Part shown: piece after piece, positions 56,704 to 64,000 of the stretch
Layout: every line of letters starts with the position of its first letter
Numbering within the stretch: position 1 is the stretch's first letter
Assembly: GCF_019320115.1 (NCBI RefSeq)
Contig: NC_089587.1
Location: forward strand, 100,156,166-100,220,165
Origin: Miscanthus floridulus
Lineage: Eukaryota; Streptophyta; Magnoliopsida; Poales; Poaceae
Direction of reading: 5' to 3'
DNA: 64,000 nucleotides
Made by a program: the position numbers and the translations under genes
The notes under the pieces: model-generated
Database searches by the model: none
What the model was told of the DNA's origin: nothing
The model's input: only the letters and a program-made list of their open reading frames with translations

Positions 56704-59700
56704 TGTAGGGTCGAAATAACGGACTAGAGGATAGTGAATAGTCCTTTCTAAAACTTAATCGCGCCAGCTAACCGAAACAAGTGCGGAATTAAAATTATCG
56801 GTCTAGTCAAGACTACACCCCTATATCTATGTTCTCTAGTACCTTGCAAAGATCCTAATTAAGCAAGCTAGCTAGAGCTCACTTATCTAATTCTAGGAGC
56901 AAGATCACACAAACCTACGTCACTAGTATTTTGCACACCAAGAAGCTCCTACATAATTCTAGTAAGCAAAAGTACAAAACTTCTAAGCTCACTAGCAATG
57001 CTCAATAACAAGACAACCAATACCAAATTAGAGAGCGCAAATACTTAGCTACACAAACTAAGCAATGTGACTAACAAGGTTGTACAAACTAAATTAACCA
57101 CGCAAGGGAGCTACTTCTATGCTACACAAGCAAGAAGGTAACTAGTGAGCTACACAAACTAACTAATTATAAGAGCAACTACACAAGCACAATGTAAATA
57201 AAGTAAATACAAGCTTTTGTAACGAGGATGCAAACCAATAAAAATACAAGGATTACATGATGATTTTTATCCCGAGGTTCACGTGCTTGCCAACACGCCA
57301 GTCCCGTTGAGACAAGCTCCAAGGTTACCGTCGGTCCTCTTGCTAGTGGTGACCCTCAAGTCACACTCTCCCACGTGAAGTGATTACCACAAGCTTTAGC
57401 ACTTGACCCAGCCGGACCACTTGTCACCATTCGCGTCTCGCTCTACTAGAGTTACTTCTCGCGGCTCCCGTGGGGTGAGCACAATCCTCCTCACAATCAC
57501 TTTTTCGGAGCACCGCACAATCTTTTTTGCGTGCTTCAACGGAGACCACCACCAAGCTGTCAAGGAGCTGGCAACCTCCAATAGTAACAAACACCACTGG
57601 CTTATAACTCGATCATCTAGTGCCACTCGATGCAATCTCATGATGCCATCGCACTAGAATCGATCACTCACTCGATCAGATGAACACTACCAGGCTCAAG
57701 TGATTTAGAGGGCTCACAAGCACACCTACACAAGCCACCAAGGCTCAAGGGTGCTTAGCTCTCGGCCAAAGGCCGATCTCACTGGACATATTTCGAGACG
57801 ACCGGACGTACTGGTCAGATCGACCAGATGCACCCTACCAGAGTCCGGTCAACGGATGGTTGTCATGTCATCCCTGGCTTCAAATGATGAGCGTCCGATC
57901 TCAACGGTTAAGTTATGACCAGACGCACTGCTCAAAGTGACCGAATGCTCCATCACTAGAGTCTAGTCATTACCAGTAAGTCACTAGAGTCGTTTTTTTG
58001 ATAGGACGGGTCCGGTCCACCATGACCGGACACGCCGGATGATCACCAAGCTCTCAATCACCACCGAGTTGTCTAGGTGATGACGATCACCAAGAGTAAC
58101 AAGCACAAACTCTCACTTGACCAAGACAAACCTAATGAGTAAGGTAGATGCACACTTGCTACTCCATATTCACTAATAAGGTCCTTAATCTTGGATTATT
58201 AAATCTCAATCACCCCACTAGTCTCTTGCTCTCCCTTACACTCCAAAGGTGTTTCTCAGCTGAATAAATGGGCCAGAGAGCTCCCATGGATGAGTGGAGT
58301 AAGTATTTATACCCCCTCATTCAAAATATAACATTTGGCGGCTGAGTCATCACTCTGCGGGCTGACCGGACGCTTCGGTCAGAGTAACCGGATGCTTCGA
58401 TCAGTTATACCCACCACTGTGTCAGGGAGAGCTATTAAGCTCTGACCGAACTCTGACCAGCGTCCGGTCAGCACCCACCGGACACGTCTGGTCAAGAAAA
58501 AGCCTCTCTAGAACCTCTCTGGAGTGGACCAGACGCAGGCACCCTAGCGTCTGGTGCCCCTCCACTCAACGTCTAGTCAGTATTAAACAACTGCAGTTGA
58601 TTGACCGAACTCTGACCAGCGTCCGGTCAGCACCCACCGGACGCGTCCGGTCAAGAAAAAACCTCTCTAGAACCTCTCTGAAGTGGACCGGACGCAGGCA
58701 CCTCAGCGTCCGGTGCTCCTCTATTCAGCGTTCGGTTAGTACCAGACGACTGTAGTTGATCAAATGAACTGACCGGACTCACCCTCCAGCGTCCGATCAC
58801 AACCAGACCAGCGTCCGGTCAGTCATTTGACCCTCCATTCACTTACAACTCGAAATCCTATGTGAATGAAGTTGACTCCAATTGATCTTAGGGCTATTCC
58901 TGAGCTACCTAGTGCTAGGTCTAACAAGTGTGCACCATACCTAACCCACTAGACTCATCTATGTCAAGCTACTAGTCCATACCTCCCTTAATAGTACAGC
59001 TAAAGGAAAAACAAAGTCCTAAATTACTCTAAGTGTCTCTCTAATACCAAACAACACTTAGAACTAGTCCGTCCTTTACCTTGTCGTCCATCCTTTGAAA
59101 ACTAAAATGATTTTCATCGACAGAGGCATGACAACCTTGATTGCCTAATCAATTTCTATTACCATAACCTAACTTAAATTGCCTCTGTAAAATACATGTT
59201 AGTCATAGTAATCTCGTGTCGTCATTAATCACCGAAACCCAACTAGGGGCCTAGATGCTTTCACGGTGAAATGAAATGCCCTAGGTTATACCTTTGCCTT
59301 GCGTATTCCATTACATCTCCTCCAATGTCGATGCAACACATGCACCAACACGATCAACAATGATATGATCCACTTCATATCATGACGTGATCATATTGGT
59401 TCATCAATCTTGAGTTCACTTGCTCTTCACTGTTGCCTTGGTCCATCGGCGCCAAGTCATCACTCAGCTTGCCCTTCACACTTGCAACCGGTCCATCGAG
59501 TCAAGTCATTTCTTGATCTTCTCCACCTTGATCACATGACTCAATGTTATGTCTCATGTGCAATAAGCTCCTTCATCATCACATGTGTGAGCTTTGCAAC
59601 ATCTCCAAGCCATTTCCACCTCCATGACATATGTTGCTCATACACATGTACTTGTAGACTAATCACCTATGTATCTCACATAAACACAATTAGCCCACCT

Positions 59701-59742
59701 AGAGTTGTCACTCAATTACCAAAACCAAACAAGGACCTTTCA
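56704..59742 (-). repeat. 3' LTR, 3039 bp
   Basis: In plus orientation it runs TGTAGGG..CCTTTCA. A minus-strand TATA box GGTATAAATAC lies at about 58313-58323. It is rich in GTCCGGTCA/TGACCGGAC words between about 57800 and 58830. The other LTR is outside the window, so age cannot be estimated. Confidence 0.82.
58444..58761. repeat. 159-bp tandem duplication in the LTR
   Basis: Two units, each starting GACCGAACTCTGACCAGCG, abut at 58603. The second contains the perfect 16-bp palindrome ACCGGACGCGTCCGGT (58636-58651); in the first two changes break it. Confidence 0.88.
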
Positions 59743-62700
59743 ATCTCCTCCTTTTTGGTAATTGATGACAACTCTATAAAGATATGTAAATTAAGCTCTT
59801 TTGGATTCTTATTGCTTGCCCAAGCAATTTTACCATGTGTAAATAATTTTGGAGAAGTACCACAAACCTAAAATGGTAGTATTAGCTCTCCCTACATATG
59901 TGCTAGAGTGTTTGGTTTGAAGCTCACACATATGCATAGATTGGAATTGTGGGAGAGTAATTACTACCAAATAATGCTAAGGTGTATAGAATAAACCCTT
60001 AAAGTGTGATACCAATCGGAGTTGCACTTTTAACACCATCCTTAGCACCATGAGTAGCTAGACAACAAAAATACTAGAAACCTTGTGAGATCAACATTAT
60101 AAGCAAGGCAAGGTTCTAGTATCACGTGTAGAAATACAAGTCTTGCTACCATCCTATGCATGCTAGTTATCAAATCATCAATCAAGTTCTACAACTAGCA
60201 TACACCACACAAGCATGCATATCAAATTTAAAAACTTATACAATGCAAGCAAGCACATGACTATGCACATATCAAATGCAACCAATCGAAGTTCATGAGG
60301 TTGCTTCCTCTACTTGTGTGCTTCTCTTGTCAAAGAATTTTGATCCTTTCACATCCTTCAATGTTGCTCCCCCTCTTTATTTATGTCCATGTCCAATCTC
60401 TACTTCTTTGTCTCAATCTCTCCCAAAGCTTTCATATCTTTGTACAATCTCTCCCCCTTTGTCATTAATTTCTATAAAAGGTGTGCTTCTTATTGATGCA
60501 AAGGTTTGCATTTAGGGTAGATGGTTGATGCTTGAATCTTGCATTTTTATGGACATCACTTGATTGTTGGAATGACACCACTTGTAGCCCTTGAAATAAC
60601 ACACATAGGATCTTCAACCTTGATATCAATTTGTGGAACACCTCCCCCTATGTCATAGCATGGGTCATTCATTTGATAAACTTGAGCTCTTGTAGGTGAG
60701 GGATGCATTCTTCATTTGATGATCACTTAAAGTTGAGGATCACTTGTGGAACCATCATCTTGCATGATTGATACCACGTGTAGATGTGATATCACTTGAA
60801 AGAATTTTCTAGTATGGAACCACTTGTTGGATTTATCAATAAAAACCATTTTGTGAACCAATGCTATCTTCATGAGTATCACTTATAGGGTATCACTTGT
60901 GAGTTGATGTAGACATCACTTGTGAATTTTTGATGAAATACTTGAGTCTAGATACCACTTCAAACAAACAAACTAGATATCCATTTGCATTGTTGTCTTG
61001 TGCTTATACTCTTATCACTATCATGAGCTTCTGTGGTTGACTTGAAGTAAATTGATTTGCCTAAGCTTTTAAGTTTGGTTTGAACCAATGATAAGCTTCT
61101 TTACACCTCTTACAAGGGTTATCTTGCCAATGTTGTATTTGTCACTTGTTAGCAATCCAAATTAAATCAAGTACTTGGGTTCACTAGCTCATGAATAAAC
61201 TCAGATACTAGCCACTAGATCAATTAATCATTCAAGAAATAATGGTAGGCTATAAATTTAAAACTTTCATTTGTTATGCATGATCCTATGAAGCATGAAC
61301 TATATGCACTAACCGCATACTAGTAAGGGATGAAATGATCATACACATTACAATGATACCTTTACTATCTTGGAGTAGAGAATAGTCACTAGTTTCCAAT
61401 TAAGACCCGTAATAGTATTGTGAAGTCTAATTTATAGCTTGATGAAGACCAATCATCATAGATAGAGTCCATTCTTCACCCATATAAAATGAGAACCACC
61501 AATGATCAAGTGCACTTTCTTGTTGTGGTTGGCTTACTTCTTCATTTTATCTTTGCTTGCTTGAGAGCATCAATGTGAGAATATCACTTGAAATATCATG
61601 ACTAGCTCTCTTTTGGGTGTTGCTTGCTTTTCTTGATCAACCCTTTTGATTGCTTCAACTAAGCATCTCAAATGTCCCTCGGATCACCACTTCTATGTTA
61701 GCCTTCCAAGTACCACACTTGGTTTACCTACACATAGGCAGCAAGCCTCTACACTAAGGAAAAGTGGCCTCTCTCCAAAAAACCATCCTTGATACTCACT
61801 TGAAATGACTTGATTGATTGATCCAAGTGATAAACTTTACTTGATGAGTAACCTTGATTCCCTCTTTAAGTCATTTTCTTTCTACTTGTTTAAGTCCTTT
61901 TGTTTCTACCAAATGATTTTTAATAGTCACTAGAACTTAAATTTCATCTTCATCTTTAGTTTGATCTTGATCTTCCAATTTGAGTACTAAATGTGTACAA
62001 AGTACTCTCCTCAATCAAATGCCCTTGTACTCTTTGCTTGTCATGCTTCTAGATCATCTCAAAACCAAACTTAGGTGCCTCAATTACTTATAAACATGTT
62101 TCAACTTGAGGACCTTTCAATCAAAGTGACTCTAAATAAATCCAATAATTATCACTTTTCTGGCAGATTCTATACTCTTCAAAGAAAAATGCATATCTCC
62201 CAAAGTACAAATTCAAATACCACGAAATTTAGTGGATATGTGCTTCACTAAGTTATCTAGCATTTGTAAAAATTTGAGCTTCATTTGTCTTCTAGGTTGC
62301 TACCAGATTTTAATTCTTCCACAACTGTTACATGCTGAAAACTGCTGCATTATAGCTGATAAGATTCACTCCAAAATCGAAGCATCTCTTATCCAATTCT
62401 CATGAAATTTGTACAGTATCTTATACCATAAGTCTAGAGCATGTACACTAATTTTTATACCAATAAAATAAGTTTTGTCACTCAAACATGGCTAAGATCA
62501 TAGCTCACTCAGATTTTCAATATAGGACAGATTTCAATCACTTGAGCTATACTTCATCAAATGTGAATCAAACTTGAAATCAACTTGTTTGAATACTTTC
62601 ACAAGACATAAATCCATTCAACCCACTTACTAAATGTCATCTTATGAACTTATCCAACATAAATCAATCCAAACTTGATTACTAAGCAATTATCCATTCA

Positions 62701-63054
62701 ATCATCTTATAGAAAGCAACATTGTATATTTATCCAATTCAATTAACTCATATGCACCCAAATAAAATGATCAACAAGGGATATACCTTGGTTAGCTCAT
62801 GATCATCCAATTAGCGAGCTTCAACTCAAATATTTGCAAGCCATCAAATATATCTAATGAATCACCAACAATTTGAATATGACACTTACATGTTGATAGC
62901 ACTTGAACTTCACTCAATTTTCACTTGGCATTGGGTTAGGATTGCATTAAGCTTCAATACTTGGCTCAACATATGATGATCAATGTCAAATCAATTGAAT
63001 CAAGCCTCTAATGCCGATGGTACCTACAAACAATCATCCACTTTTTGATGGTAC
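59743..63054 (-). other. Internal non-coding domain of the element
   Basis: It begins with the polypurine tract at 59743-59756 (minus strand). About 3.3 kb AT-rich, no ORF above about 90 codons with any known motif. A cluster of ATCACTT/ACCACTT words lies at 60550-60960. In an autonomous relative pol would be expected here. Confidence 0.6.
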
Positions 63055-64000
63055 CTAAATAAGTTTGGGTCCTCTCAAGTTAGGAGCAACATACTTGGGC
63101 ATAGCCTTAGTATGAGTAGCAAGATGTTTTACAATTGCAACCAATGGGGTACCATTACTATCCTTCCTAAGTATAGAATCATCATCGATTAAAATAGGCT
63201 TAGAAGTGTTATCTAGGAGACATAAATATGCCATGTGTCCCCTTTTCTAGCATGAGTAACACTTTCTCTTTGATTGAGCCTTTTCTTCCTTGCTCATGTG
63301 GTGCTTCCCATTGCCTTGCCTTTCATGGATTGCTTGAGCCTTCTTCTCAAGCTTGGTAGGCCACTTAGAGGCAAAGTGTCCCGTATTTCTACACTTGAAG
63401 CATTTGATGTGAGCATAGAGTTTTTTCTCGTCTTGTGTCTTGCTCATCATCTTGGCATCTTGAGTTTGCATTTGATGCCTTACCTTTCCACCCCTTCTTG
63501 TTTTCTTTTTCTTCGTCATCAAGTCACCACCATCTTCATGATAGATCTTAACTTGCTCTTGGGGTGTCTTCTTTTGCTTAACTTGTGGTTTTGGTTGAGG
63601 CTCTTCTAGTTGCTTCACCAATTGCTTGGTTGGGCACATTGAGGTAAGATGACCTCAAGTGCGTTACTTGAAGCACTTTACATGCTTGAGCCTCTCTTCT
63701 TCTTTTATCTTCTTGAGCTTCTCAATGTTAGGGCAACCATTTGCAAGGTGTCCCGCTTCATGACACCGGTAGCACATGGTATGAGAGAGCTTTCTTTGTT
63801 GTAGCTTCTTCATCTTTCTTTCTCTCTTTCTTTTGCCCTTTGTCATCTTCTTCTTGAAGCCAAGGCCACACTTGTCACCATAGTTTTTTTGAGTCTTCAA
63901 CATGTGCTCAAAGGTGACTTTTAAGTTGTAGCACCTCCCTAACTTGTTGCTCAAATTCTTTACTTCATTTTAAGCTTATTGTTCTCCTTTAAAAGGTTAG
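63055..64000 (-). pseudogene. gag with an array of CCHC zinc knuckles, partial
   Basis: On the minus strand the frame enters from beyond 64000 (a piece starts at 63954, MSNKLGRCYNLKVTFEH) and ends at TAG 63055-63057. Zinc knuckles are CYRCHEAGHLANGC (about 63775-63730), a CFKC start near 63670 where a stop interrupts, CFKCRNTGHFASKW (about 63400), in which the last cysteine has become tryptophan, and a last one starting CYSC at 63255, also interrupted by a stop. K/E-rich spacers separate them. Such multi-knuckle gags package RNA in large copia-type elements. Stops near 63660 and 63250 make this copy defective. Confidence 0.75.

Larger units (their letters stand above)
56704..64000 (-). mobile_element. 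SIRE/Maximus-like LTR retrotransposon, 3' part, apparently without pol
   Basis: A 3-kb LTR (56704-59742) with TG..CA ends is followed on its right by a polypurine tract (minus strand AAAAAGGAGGAGAT), about 3.3 kb without coding signal, and then a gag with several zinc knuckles running to the window end. The element reads on the minus strand and its 5' part lies beyond 64000. No integrase or RT sequence was seen between gag and the polypurine tract. Confidence 0.8.

Noticed and set aside
1..64000. CRISPR arrays, bacterial operons, riboswitches and ribosome binding sites
   Set aside because: The DNA is plant nuclear, with introns and retroelements. No regularly spaced identical repeats of CRISPR type were seen.

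Overview
The window is nuclear DNA of a grass, most likely Andropogoneae (sorghum, sugarcane, Miscanthus or maize group). The evidence is GC-rich grass-type exons, GT-AG introns, many small TTA/TAA-flanked MITEs, large Ty3/gypsy and Ty1/copia elements, and a complete five-exon gene matching the Dw3/Br2 ABCB1 auxin transporter. Host genes are few and about two thirds of the window is transposable-element sequence.

Layout. 0.4-3.3 kb: ABCF1-type soluble ABC protein gene (minus strand, five exons, one apparent single-base frameshift). 3.4-12.1 kb: gene-poor DNA with Stowaway and Tourist-like MITEs and one tRNA-derived SINE with a 16-bp target duplication. 12.17-27.58 kb: a 15.4-kb Tat-like Ty3/gypsy element (minus strand) with 5-bp target duplication CATGT, inserted in a MITE. 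Its gag-pol has many stops, and between pol and the 3' LTR it carries a six-exon gene on the opposite strand. 29.2-37.5 kb: the Dw3/Br2-type ABCB1 gene with two nested MITEs in its promoter and a second nested pair in intron 4. 41.2-42.2 kb: the last two exons of a ZNF593/Bud20-like zinc finger gene (minus strand).

41.8-54.1 kb: a tandem direct duplication of about 2.6 kb. Each copy holds one 63-nt zinc finger exon and a Helitron-like element carrying an exon that resembles plant HGSNAT-like acetyltransferases. After the duplication, different elements entered each copy: a MITE, a 6.9-kb Ty1/copia element and a small foldback element in copy 1, and another MITE in copy 2. Each copy shows the empty site for the other copy's MITE, so the order of events can be read directly.

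54.1-56.7 kb: MITEs (one with a perfect 8-bp hAT-type target duplication) and a small acidic protein ORF resembling SMAP1. 56.7 kb to the end: a 3-kb LTR and internal domain of a SIRE/Maximus-like element whose gag zinc knuckles are present but which shows no pol, so it looks non-autonomous.

How the genes relate: ABCF1 (translation-linked ABC ATPase), ABCB1 (plasma-membrane auxin export) and the zinc finger gene (60S ribosome maturation in its yeast and human relatives) are independently transcribed neighbours, not a pathway cluster. All gene identities come from reading motifs and family resemblance; no database search was run.
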